NCBI GenBank assembly: GCA_013042125.1
Contig: JABDQS010000275.1
Location: 1-6,780 of the forward strand
Direction: 5' to 3'
Length of the DNA: 6,780 nucleotides
Source: Eudoraea sp.
GTDB taxonomy: Bacteria; Bacteroidota; Bacteroidia; Flavobacteriales; Flavobacteriaceae
Both the position numbers and the translations under genes were made by a program. Shown here one piece after another: positions 1 through 6,139 of this stretch. The notes under the pieces are model-generated. The model was not told the origin of the DNA and made no database searches. It saw only the letters and a list, made by a program, of their open reading frames with translations. Within the stretch, counting starts at the first letter, position 1; every line of letters starts with the position of its first letter.

Positions 1-1162
1 CGGAGACGTAACTGGGAAAAGGAGGACACAGAAAGGTCTCCGGGGAATACGGCCGCCATTCCTGACCCTTGATATTTTTCATACCCTTGCCTTCACCTCC
101 CCAGGCTTTAATGATCTGATCTTCATAATATTCATGAACCAGGGCATATGGTCTTGCGTAGTCATAAAACATTTTGGAATCCCAGGAAGCAATAAATGCA
201 TCCATGGCTACTACCTGATTATAGAAATACATCTTGACATCATCATCCAAGGTGTGCTCATCGCGACGAGAAACATCTTGTGCAAATTTTAACCAGTGTC
301 CGGCTTGCTGTACAGATTGAGGTCCGTCTCGCATGAATTCTACCAAAGCTTTATCATGATCCGTTAAATTTGCCTGCATGGCGATGACCTCGGCCACCTC
401 TTCTTTTAGTTGTTCGCTTCCTATCAATGGAGGCGGACCCGGCCGAAACTGATCCCCACTTTTTAATGCTAAGGGTTTAACCTTATCCCAATAAGGGGTA
501 AGGCAGCCTGGCGCAAAAAAACCGCCCTTGCCATCTGAAAAATACTTGGGTTGCCAACGATTGGGATCAATGTTCGAATCGGCAGAATTGATAGGTTTGT
601 AACCTACGTAGTTAAAGTATGGTTTCCCATCAGAACCTTCTTCTTCCCCGTATTGGTTAGCGCCATCATTATGGCGGGCTTTGATAACTGCCATAGCGGC
701 TAAATTGCCTATACCTTCGGGTGTTGAGGGATCAAGTGATTCATTTGTAGGGTCGAGGCCTAGTTCCTCCATGAACTCGGAAAAAATTTCTTTATCTGAA
801 AAATAGTACTCACACATGGTTCTGTAAGCCGCATAACTGATGGCGATCTCTTTGTTGTTCAGGTTCTGTTGGTCCTTTGGCATTCTGGGTACCTCGGCCA
901 GGTACACAGGAATGGCTTTCTCATCGAACCTGCTCCAGGCATCGAAAACGGCCGTAAAAATTAATCCCAGATAACGGGAAGTGATAGTGGGTCTTGGAGC
1001 AAAACGTTCTGTGTCAAGGGCTGTGGCCGTTAGTGCCATTTCACCCCATTGATAGGCTATATTCTCAGTGCCCTTTGGTTCCTGTATAGAGGTAGTATCT
1101 TCCTTTGTTTTGCAGGCAGCCAATACAATGAAGAGCATTATCAGAAGAGAGAATCTGTACAT
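1..1162 (-). CDS. vanadium-dependent haloperoxidase-like lipoprotein (PAP2 superfamily), C-terminus cut by window edge
   Basis: The frame is open for 387 codons from ATG at 1162 to the left edge. The N-terminus is a lipoprotein signal: a hydrophobic core (residues 4-13), then LAAC with Cys17 as the lipidation site, so the enzyme is probably membrane-anchored outside the inner membrane. Residues 147-172 (TPEGIGNLAA onward, then ARHNDGANQYG) resemble the helical region of bacterial vanadium haloperoxidases. The first vanadate-binding motif, K-x6-RP, is at K330, R337 and P338. The second motif starts at 380 (PPFPSYVS), and the edge falls before the expected Gly-His. From family knowledge, fungal chloroperoxidase has Trp350 three residues before its Lys and Phe397 before its SGH. 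Here W327 and F382 hold the same spacings, which favours a haloperoxidase over a PAP2 phosphatase. The expected reaction is peroxide-dependent halide oxidation. The third motif (Arg...His) lies outside the window. It follows the MFS gene by 67 bases. Halide preference is inference. Confidence 0.85.
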   Translation of the reverse strand, partial: MYRFSLLIMLFIVLAACKTKEDTTSIQEPKGTENIAYQWGEMALTATALDTERFAPRPTITSRYLGLIFTAVFDAWSRFDEKAIPVYLAEVPRMPKDQQNLNNKEIAISYAAYRTMCEYYFSDKEIFSEFMEELGLDPTNESLDPSTPEGIGNLAAMAVIKARHNDGANQYGEEEGSDGKPYFNYVGYKPINSADSNIDPNRWQPKYFSDGKGGFFAPGCLTPYWDKVKPLALKSGDQFRPGPPPLIGSEQLKEEVAEVIAMQANLTDHDKALVEFMRDGPQSVQQAGHWLKFAQDVSRRDEHTLDDDVKMYFYNQVVAMDAFIASWDSKMFYDYARPYALVHEYYEDQIIKAWGGEGKGMKNIKGQEWRPYSPETFLCPPFPSYVS

Positions 1163-1203
1163 TTTAAAAAGTATTTAAGAAGATTTTATTATCTGTCTAA
1201 AGT

Positions 1204-1228
1204 AAAAAAAAACTCTGATTCTGCCAGA
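1204..1228 (-). terminator. possible weak intrinsic terminator after the MFS gene
   Basis: On the minus strand, two bases after the MFS stop codon, TCTG and CAGA form a 4-bp stem around a 7-base loop (plus-strand arms 1214-1217 and 1225-1228). One base later comes a run of nine T (plus-strand A at 1204-1212). The T tract is convincing, but the stem is short and would be weak. It may only slow transcription into the haloperoxidase gene, or the T run may be part of that gene's A/T-rich leader. Confidence 0.3.
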
Positions 1229-1229
1229 C

Positions 1230-2396
1230 CTAAGTTCTCTTTCTATTTAATGCCCACAAGCCCAGAATAGGACCTATTGCCAGTATAGTATACATCGAAG
1301 TAGGGGAGAAATTAATTTGTAAATAGTTTAAAAGCTGAATACTAAAAATAGTGATCGCAAACCCAATACAATTCACTAAGGTTAGGGCAGATCCTTTTAA
1401 AACACTATCTGCATTATTCGCCACCATAGTGGAGAACAAAGGTGAATCTGAAATGACCACCATACCCCAGAATAAAAGGAAACCCAGGAAAATTGTCTCG
1501 TAGGGGATATAGAAAAAGAAAGGGGACAATAGGCAGCAAAGGCAAGATAGCAGGAGTGACCAGAAGGCTGTTCTTTTAACCCCAAATCGCTGTGATACGT
1601 AACCACCAACAACGCAGCCGATACTTCCAATACCAATGATAAGGAAAGACCAGAAAGAGATACTCAATGCCTTCCCATACAGATCCTGATAGGTCTTTAG
1701 CATTACGGGAATAAAAGCCCAAAAGGCATAGAGTTCCCACATGTGGCCAAAGTAACCAAAAGCTGCGCTCTTTAGTTCAGGATTTCTGAATATTGAAAAT
1801 ATAGCCAACAGTTTAAATGGGTTTCCCCGCTTGCGAAAGGGCCCGTCAGGAACGAAAAGTAGAATTATCAAGCCTCCAAGAAAGGCTAAACCGCTGGTTG
1901 CTGCAATGACCCACACCCAATTACTGAAAAAAGTACTGCTTTTTAACAAATGTGGTAAGGCAGTGCCCAGTACCAGGGCACCTACAAGAAAGGAAAGCGA
2001 TTTTCCAAGACCTTTTTCAAAATAGTCGGCTGATATTTTCATTCCTACCGGATAGATCCCGGCCAGGAAAAATCCCGTGAGAAATCGTGTAATTAGCAAA
2101 CTCCAGAGAGTATTGCCATCCCATAATAAACCCAGGTTACAGATCCCGGCGACCAATGCAGAAAAGAAGAAAACGCGTGAAGGAGAGAAGCGATCTGCGA
2201 TTGTGAAAATGGCAAACAAAAGTGTACCACTAATAAATCCGAACTGTACTGCCGAGGTAAGATGACCCACTGCCTGCACACTAAGATCAAAATTGGCCCT
2301 GAGATCATCTAAAACCCCATTTCCTGCAAACCATAAAGAGATACCGCAAAATTGAGCTATAACGATTATTGCCAGTATCCATTTTGGATTTTTCAT
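1230..2396 (-). CDS. major facilitator superfamily (MFS) transporter, substrate unknown
   Basis: This 388-residue protein is hydrophobic throughout, with about 12 membrane helices and a central cytoplasmic loop near residues 183-210, the usual MFS size and layout. The loop after helix 2 carries a degenerate motif A with D68, R69 and R74 (ADRFSPSR). Its counterpart in the second half is at 264-275 (GGYVSQRFGVKR). Helix 7 has an unusual polar and aromatic patch at 214-228 (GYFGHMWELYAFWAF) with H218 and E221. D317, in a later membrane region (VISDSPLFS), is another buried charge that could take part in proton coupling or substrate binding. These features suggest a proton-driven exporter or importer in the inner membrane, but the substrate cannot be read from the sequence. 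The ATG at 2396 is chosen because the first helix begins a few residues later; no clear ribosome binding site precedes it. It lies 62 bases after the unknown membrane-protein gene and 67 bases before the haloperoxidase gene, so a shared transcript is possible. Confidence 0.9.
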   Translation of the reverse strand: MKNPKWILAIIVIAQFCGISLWFAGNGVLDDLRANFDLSVQAVGHLTSAVQFGFISGTLLFAIFTIADRFSPSRVFFFSALVAGICNLGLLWDGNTLWSLLITRFLTGFFLAGIYPVGMKISADYFEKGLGKSLSFLVGALVLGTALPHLLKSSTFFSNWVWVIAATSGLAFLGGLIILLFVPDGPFRKRGNPFKLLAIFSIFRNPELKSAAFGYFGHMWELYAFWAFIPVMLKTYQDLYGKALSISFWSFLIIGIGSIGCVVGGYVSQRFGVKRTAFWSLLLSCLCCLLSPFFFYIPYETIFLGFLLFWGMVVISDSPLFSTMVANNADSVLKGSALTLVNCIGFAITIFSIQLLNYLQINFSPTSMYTILAIGPILGLWALNRKRT

Positions 2397-2458
2397 ATTC
2401 GTAGAAAGATAAAAGTGGCAGTGGCGGCCTTTTTAAATTAACAGACTCATAAAAGCAC

Positions 2459-2851
2459 TTATAAGAGAAAATTGAGTTGCCTTCCCTGGTCTTTAGCTTT
2501 TCGATCCATCTCCATGCCTACTGCAAGGCCTATTCCAATTCCTATAGCAATTCCTGCCCCGATCATTCCGTAATTATCAATTCCTGCACTTAAAGCAATA
2601 ACTATAGGCATAACAAACACAACCATTCCCATACCCATCCATTGTGTCTGGTAATGATTTTTAGGTACCATCTTAAGCTCTTTCTCCAGAGTGTTCAATA
2701 TGGAACTTTGACATTTCCGAAGGGTCCTGGCAAAATCCTTATCAGTATGGTAGCAGGCATTTAAGATCTCAATTCTTTCATTGAGTTTATCAACGATATC
2801 AGCGGGAAGTTCTTTGCTCTTAAGATCATCTGTCAATTTTTTGAATCTCAT
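2459..2851 (-). CDS. hypothetical protein with two C-terminal membrane helices
   Basis: I do not recognise this 130-residue protein. Residues 1-62 are charged and look helical (many Lys, Glu, Leu), with Cys33 and Cys47. A first membrane helix spans about 71-89 and starts with WMGMGMVVF. After a short turn (IDNYG), a second spans about 94-114. The second helix is very rich in Gly, Ile and Ala (GAGIAIGIGIGLAVG), with glycines spaced two and four apart as in glycine-zipper helices that pack closely. The tail after residue 115 is basic and polar (MDRKAKDQGRQLNFLL). There is no signal peptide. A likely arrangement is a cytoplasmic N-terminal helical domain held at the inner membrane by a hairpin of two helices, which may oligomerise. 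Membrane-like composition and an intact frame support a real gene. It sits between the SDR-like gene (113-base gap) and the MFS gene (62-base gap), which says little about its role. Confidence 0.75.
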   Translation of the reverse strand: MRFKKLTDDLKSKELPADIVDKLNERIEILNACYHTDKDFARTLRKCQSSILNTLEKELKMVPKNHYQTQWMGMGMVVFVMPIVIALSAGIDNYGMIGAGIAIGIGIGLAVGMEMDRKAKDQGRQLNFLL

Positions 2852-2964
2852 GTATTTCTCTTATAATCTTTTTTTATCCCTGAGGTTGTCTCTATCCGGC
2901 ACTGACATAACATTTGCTTTCGCCACAAACTAAAGATACATAATTCCCAAAGGTTCTTTTTGGA

Positions 2965-3594
2965 CTAGTTAACGATGCAAACTGTTTTTCTCAAATAGGT
3001 TGAACTTGAAAGTTGTTTCAGCATAAAATCGGCCACACTGGCCCTTGATATCATTTTTGTCAGAAGATAGCTCCCAAGATTGCCGTGTTGATAATTGGTC
3101 CTCTTTCTTCCATTGGTCAATTGGCCTGGCCGCACTATGGTCCAGTTTACACTACTCTCCATGATTAAACGCTCTTGTTTAGCCTTATCCCGAAAGTAAA
3201 AGAAGATTATGAATGGGATCACAAACAAGGTGTAGTAAAGTCCTAATTTAAATCGGTTGTCATTTATCCCCATAGAAGTAATACAGATGAAACGGGCTAC
3301 CTGTTCCTTTTCCATTGCCTGAAGTATATTTTCCGTACCTCTGGATAGGATATGGCTGGGACCTATGAATCGTTTATGGCCCAGAGCAGATAATACAGCC
3401 TCCTTACCTTTAAAAATTGCATTCAGATCCGCTGTATTCAGGACATTCCCCTGAACTACTTTTAGATTGGGGTGTTGAATTTTAACTTTTTTGGGATTAC
3501 GAACCAGGGCCGTGATATGATGCCCGGTTTCCAGGCCTTGTTTTAGTAATTCCTTTCCTGTTTTTCCGGTACCACCAATGATCGCTAGTTTCAT
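2965..3594 (-). CDS. NAD(P)H-binding atypical short-chain dehydrogenase-like protein
   Basis: This is a 209-residue Rossmann-fold protein of the atypical SDR / NAD(P)H-binding (NmrA-like, biliverdin reductase B-like) group. The dinucleotide-binding loop is at the very start (GGTGKTG, 7-13). Arg32 at the end of strand 2 (ALVRNP) suggests preference for NADPH. Other family marks are VLSALGH (67-73), the strand ending ITSMG (105-109) and TIVRPGQLTNG (152-162). The classical SDR Tyr-x3-Lys pair is not evident, as is usual for this group, so the substrate is unknown. Between 116 and 134 lies a strongly hydrophobic stretch rich in Phe, Ile and Tyr, which may contact the membrane or a bulky hydrophobic substrate. 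The frame is also open 50 codons further upstream to an ATG at 3744, but that extension would overlap the SRPBCC gene and puts unrelated sequence before strand 1. The ATG at 3594, directly before MKLAIIGGTG, is therefore chosen. No clear ribosome binding site is seen. Confidence 0.88.
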   Translation of the reverse strand: MKLAIIGGTGKTGKELLKQGLETGHHITALVRNPKKVKIQHPNLKVVQGNVLNTADLNAIFKGKEAVLSALGHKRFIGPSHILSRGTENILQAMEKEQVARFICITSMGINDNRFKLGLYYTLFVIPFIIFFYFRDKAKQERLIMESSVNWTIVRPGQLTNGRKRTNYQHGNLGSYLLTKMISRASVADFMLKQLSSSTYLRKTVCIVN

Positions 3595-3639
3595 ATTGAT
3601 CCACTTTGAATCATAAGAGTAAACAGAAATACTGGTAAA

Positions 3640-3658
3640 TGGGCATTTATAATACCCA
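3640..3658 (-). other. small RNA hairpin between the SRPBCC and SDR-like genes
   Basis: In the minus-strand transcript, the bases complementary to 3651-3658 and 3640-3647 can form an 8-bp stem around a three-base AUA loop. The stem has three G-C pairs, one G-U wobble and four A-U pairs. It starts about 35 bases after the SRPBCC stop and ends about 45 bases before the SDR-like start. Only three U residues follow, so it is a poor intrinsic terminator; it could be a transcript-processing or stabilising element, or chance. Confidence 0.3.
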
Positions 3659-3692
3659 ATCGTTGAAATACGGTTCTCAGTTGCTTTAAATG

Positions 3693-4139
3693 CTATACAT
3701 CCGACATATATTTCTTTAAATTGCCGTGAATAAAATAGTCCCATCCCCCAATGCAGCTCTCCCTTTTAAATTCAGGGATCCCGGCAGGAAAATCCTCTTG
3801 TACAAGGATAGTTAATTTCAGCCATGAAGAATTTTGGTTACCAATTACCTCAAAACAGGAAGTAGAGGCACCGGGATATTCCAGAAAACGCCAACTATAG
3901 GTAATTTTCTTTTCCGGGATCACTTCTATTACTTCCCATTGGTGTGTAAACATTCTATTTTCTGAAGATAAACTGAAAGCGGTTTTAAAGCCAACCTCTG
4001 GTTGAAAATCTTTTAGTACTTCAAAGTACCATTTCTTCATCTCAGAATAGCTGGTTAGGGCTTTCCATAGTGTCTCTGCGCCATTTTCAAAATGTGCCTC
4101 AACCACGATGGGTGGATCTGTTTTTTTCATAGCTCCCAT
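3693..4139 (-). CDS. SRPBCC-fold protein, AHSA1 (activator of Hsp90 ATPase homologue) type
   Basis: This 148-residue protein matches the usual single-domain length of the START/Bet v1-like SRPBCC family. In order it shows the first strand and helix with the typical Trp (ETLWKALTSYSEMKKWYF, 22-39), mid-domain strands containing HQWEVIEVIPEKKITYSW (66-83), a strand around WLKLTILVQEDF (106-117), and the long C-terminal helix beginning at GGWDYF (131-136) and ending LKKYMSDV. The Gly-Gly-Trp before a long helix ending in Leu-Lys-Lys-Tyr is characteristic of the AHSA1 branch. Such domains hold a hydrophobic ligand or protein surface in a deep pocket; no ligand can be predicted here. There is no signal peptide, so it is cytoplasmic. 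Two starts are possible: ATG at 4139 and, three codons in, ATG at 4130 (MKKTDPP). Neither has a well-placed ribosome binding site, so the longer form is given. It lies 105 bases after corA and 98 bases before the SDR-like gene. Confidence 0.85.
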   Translation of the reverse strand: MGAMKKTDPPIVVEAHFENGAETLWKALTSYSEMKKWYFEVLKDFQPEVGFKTAFSLSSENRMFTHQWEVIEVIPEKKITYSWRFLEYPGASTSCFEVIGNQNSSWLKLTILVQEDFPAGIPEFKRESCIGGWDYFIHGNLKKYMSDV

Positions 4140-4244
4140 GGAGAAGTATATTAATGTCTTGATGGATATATAGGGGAAGTTCTTCTTCTTTCAAGGTCTT
4201 TTGCATAATGCACATATCTACCCTTAGGTGAATATTAAAATCCT

Positions 4245-5315
4245 TTACAACCATTTGTTTCGCTTAAAATAAAACAGCATGCCAATTGCCACAACAACCA
4301 TCACTCCAAGCATAATAAAGTAACTGTATTGATAATGCAGTTCCGGTAAAACGTCGAAATTGGTACCATAAATCCCTGCAATAAAAGTAAGGGGGATAAA
4401 GATGACCGAAAAAACCGTCAGGAATTTCATTACGTCATTTAATTTACTGCTAATGGTAGTGTGATAGATATTTAGCTGGTCCGATAGTATTTCCCTGTAA
4501 CTGTCTGAAACTTCGCTAGCCTGACTAATATTATCTTCCAATTCTTTAAAATGAACATAGGTGGATTCATTAATTAAATCTGAGTCCATTTTTGCCAGTA
4601 CAAATACCATTTCTTTGGCAGGTTTAATACTTTTCCGAAGGAAATTCAATTCGCGCTTATAATTGTTGATCTCATTGATGACCAATTCATTGGGATTTAT
4701 CAGCAGGTTGTCCTCAAGGGTTTCGATTTTCTCCCCTAGCACACTCAGTACGTACAAATAATTGTCTATTACAATATCGAGCAGAGCAAAGACCAGATAA
4801 TCAGTTCCTCCGTGCCGTATCCTCTTTTTTTGTTTACGGATGCGTTCACGAACCGGTTCAAAAACGTCTCCCTTTTTCTCCTGGAACGAGATCAGCACTG
4901 ATCCTGTTAGGATAAGGCTAAGATTCTCAACCACGATCTGGCCGGAGTTTTCGTTTTGCTGCATCATTTTTATGGTGATAAGGATACAGTTGTCATACTC
5001 AATAACCCGAGGCCTGGCCTGGGTATGCATGACTTCAGCAAGCACCAGGGTATCCAGGTCAAAGGTTTCTGCGATCTCCCGCATGATAGCTGCATTGTGC
5101 AGGCCGTCCACATTTAACCAGGTAACGGTATCTTTTTCAGAGTACTTAAGAACTTCCTTAACGATCTTTAAGGCATCTTCTTCCAGTGTATTCTCATCAA
5201 AATCAATGATACGCAGCACTACCTCATTGGTCTTTTTTTTGCCCCTGAATAGAAGGTCATCCGGGGACAAGCCAATCTCCTGCTTTTTTTTCTTAATGAA
5301 TCGAGGCATGGTCAT
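4245..5315 (-). CDS. corA: CorA-family divalent cation (Mg2+/Co2+) transport protein with GTN signature
   Basis: This 356-residue protein has the normal CorA architecture: a cytoplasmic alpha/beta domain (about 20-170, including VTWLNVDGLHN and HTQARPRVIEYDN), a long helical stalk (about 171-296), and two membrane helices at the C-terminus (about 297-316 and 331-350). It ends in the basic tail KRNKWL. CorA forms pentameric inner-membrane channels for Mg2+ and Co2+, gated by Mg2+ binding to the cytoplasmic domain. The pore-mouth signature after helix 1, normally YGMNF, reads YGTNF here (Y316, G317, T318, N319, F320; codons GGT ACC AAT), followed by the acidic loop DVLPELHYQYSYF. The altered signature leaves the ion specificity less certain; the relative ZntB, a zinc transporter, carries GIN. 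ATGs at 5315 and 5309 are both possible (MTMPRF), and no strong ribosome binding site separates them. The gene follows the VIT-type transporter by 88 bases. Confidence 0.93.
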   Translation of the reverse strand: MTMPRFIKKKKQEIGLSPDDLLFRGKKKTNEVVLRIIDFDENTLEEDALKIVKEVLKYSEKDTVTWLNVDGLHNAAIMREIAETFDLDTLVLAEVMHTQARPRVIEYDNCILITIKMMQQNENSGQIVVENLSLILTGSVLISFQEKKGDVFEPVRERIRKQKKRIRHGGTDYLVFALLDIVIDNYLYVLSVLGEKIETLEDNLLINPNELVINEINNYKRELNFLRKSIKPAKEMVFVLAKMDSDLINESTYVHFKELEDNISQASEVSDSYREILSDQLNIYHTTISSKLNDVMKFLTVFSVIFIPLTFIAGIYGTNFDVLPELHYQYSYFIMLGVMVVVAIGMLFYFKRNKWL

Positions 5316-5403
5316 AGTGTTCGTTTTAATTCTGATATAATAATACTCTAAAAGCTACAACTTTTTTTGTTGGCAGTACCCTTAATCCTCAAGCTGCGTT
5401 TTC

Positions 5404-6093
5404 TCAGCCCATGGAAACACCGAACAAATGCCCTATATATGCCGTAACACCCATAGCAACGGTACCCCAGAATGTAATTCTTAATACAGCCTTTTTAACG
5501 CTAGACCCTCCGGCTTTGGCTGCTACCGCTCCAAGGATGGCTAAAAAGGCGGTAGCTAAAATATATTGCCAATAGATCATTGGTTTCACCGGAACAAATA
5601 AGGCCGCCAATACTGGCAGGGCCCCGCCAAAAATAAAGGAGGCCCCAGACGCAAAAGCAGCTTGTAATGGCCGTGCCCGGGTAATGCTGTTAATTCCCAA
5701 CTCATCTCTCGCATGGGCCGCTAAAGCGTCATGTTCAGTAAGTTGTATGGCTACTTCCAGGGAAAGCTCTGGGGTTAGACCCCGATTTTCATAGATCAGA
5801 GCGAGTTCCTTTAATTCTGCCTCTGGCATTTCTATGAGTTCCTTTCTTTCCCTATCCAGATCCGAGGTTTCAATATCTGTCTGTGAACTCACCGATACGT
5901 ATTCGCCGGCTGCCATGGAGAGCGCCCCTGCTACAAGTCCGGCCACACCAGCTAAAACAATAGGTTCTCTTGTTGTTGAGGCGGCCGCCACCCCAATAAT
6001 AATGCTGGCAGTTGAAAGGATCCCGTCATTCGCGCCTAAAATAGAAGCTCGTAACCAACCGCTTCGACCAAGATAATGCTCTTCTTTTTTCAT
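5404..6093 (-). CDS. VIT/CCC1 family Fe2+/Mn2+ transporter
   Basis: This 229-residue protein is a complete compact member of the VIT1/CCC1 family, which moves Fe2+ or Mn2+ out of the cytoplasm, probably in exchange for protons. The first helix carries the family signature GANDGILSTASIIIGVAAA (20-38), with Asp23 expected in the transport path. Helix 2 ends in AGALSMAAGEYVSVSSQTD (55-73), with Met60 and Glu64 at the usual positions. Residues 74-135 form the hydrophilic segment between helices 2 and 3. It is rich in Glu (ERKELIEMPEAELKELA) and corresponds to the cytoplasmic metal-binding domain of this family. Three more helices follow at about 143-167, 172-193 and 203-225. There is no N-terminal ferritin-like domain, unlike MbfA-type proteins. 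The ATG at 6093 directly precedes the conserved HYLGRSGWLR segment. The gene starts 46 bases after the antiporter gene. Choice between iron and manganese is not visible in the sequence. Confidence 0.93.
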   Translation of the reverse strand: MKKEEHYLGRSGWLRASILGANDGILSTASIIIGVAAASTTREPIVLAGVAGLVAGALSMAAGEYVSVSSQTDIETSDLDRERKELIEMPEAELKELALIYENRGLTPELSLEVAIQLTEHDALAAHARDELGINSITRARPLQAAFASGASFIFGGALPVLAALFVPVKPMIYWQYILATAFLAILGAVAAKAGGSSVKKAVLRITFWGTVAMGVTAYIGHLFGVSMG

Positions 6094-6139
6094 GGATCTT
6101 TTGTTTAGGCGTTTAATTCTAGCTTTAAGTTAAATACTA

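Noticed and set aside
1049..1270. Plus-strand 73-codon frame
   Set aside because: It overlaps the start of the haloperoxidase-like gene, its leader and the end of the MFS gene, and shows no domain or convincing protein composition.
1397..2308. Several short frames on both strands within the MFS gene
   Set aside because: They all lie inside the 388-codon MFS reading frame in other phases, without independent support.
2947..2963. CCAAA/TTTGG inverted repeat just after the SDR-like gene
   Set aside because: The stem is only five weak pairs around a seven-base loop, with no T run after it on the transcribed strand.
4167..4194. TTGAAA, 16 bases, TATATA on the minus strand, upstream of the SRPBCC gene
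   Set aside because: It resembles an Escherichia coli-type promoter, but the main Bacteroidota sigma factor prefers TTTG with TAnnTTTG, and an A/T-rich gap gives such matches by chance.
4202..4212. Palindrome TGCATAATGCA between corA and the SRPBCC gene
   Set aside because: Five-base arms around one base in A/T-rich DNA are expected by chance, and there is no second copy or regulator gene nearby to suggest an operator.
4840..5340. Plus-strand 166-codon frame
   Set aside because: It is antisense to the 5' half of corA, which is well supported; the Ser/Arg-rich translation has no recognisable domain and looks like a shadow of the real frame.
5362..5377. CAAC-T7-GTTG repeat in the VIT-corA gap
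   Set aside because: A four-base stem around a homopolymer loop is too weak for a terminator, and no T run follows it.
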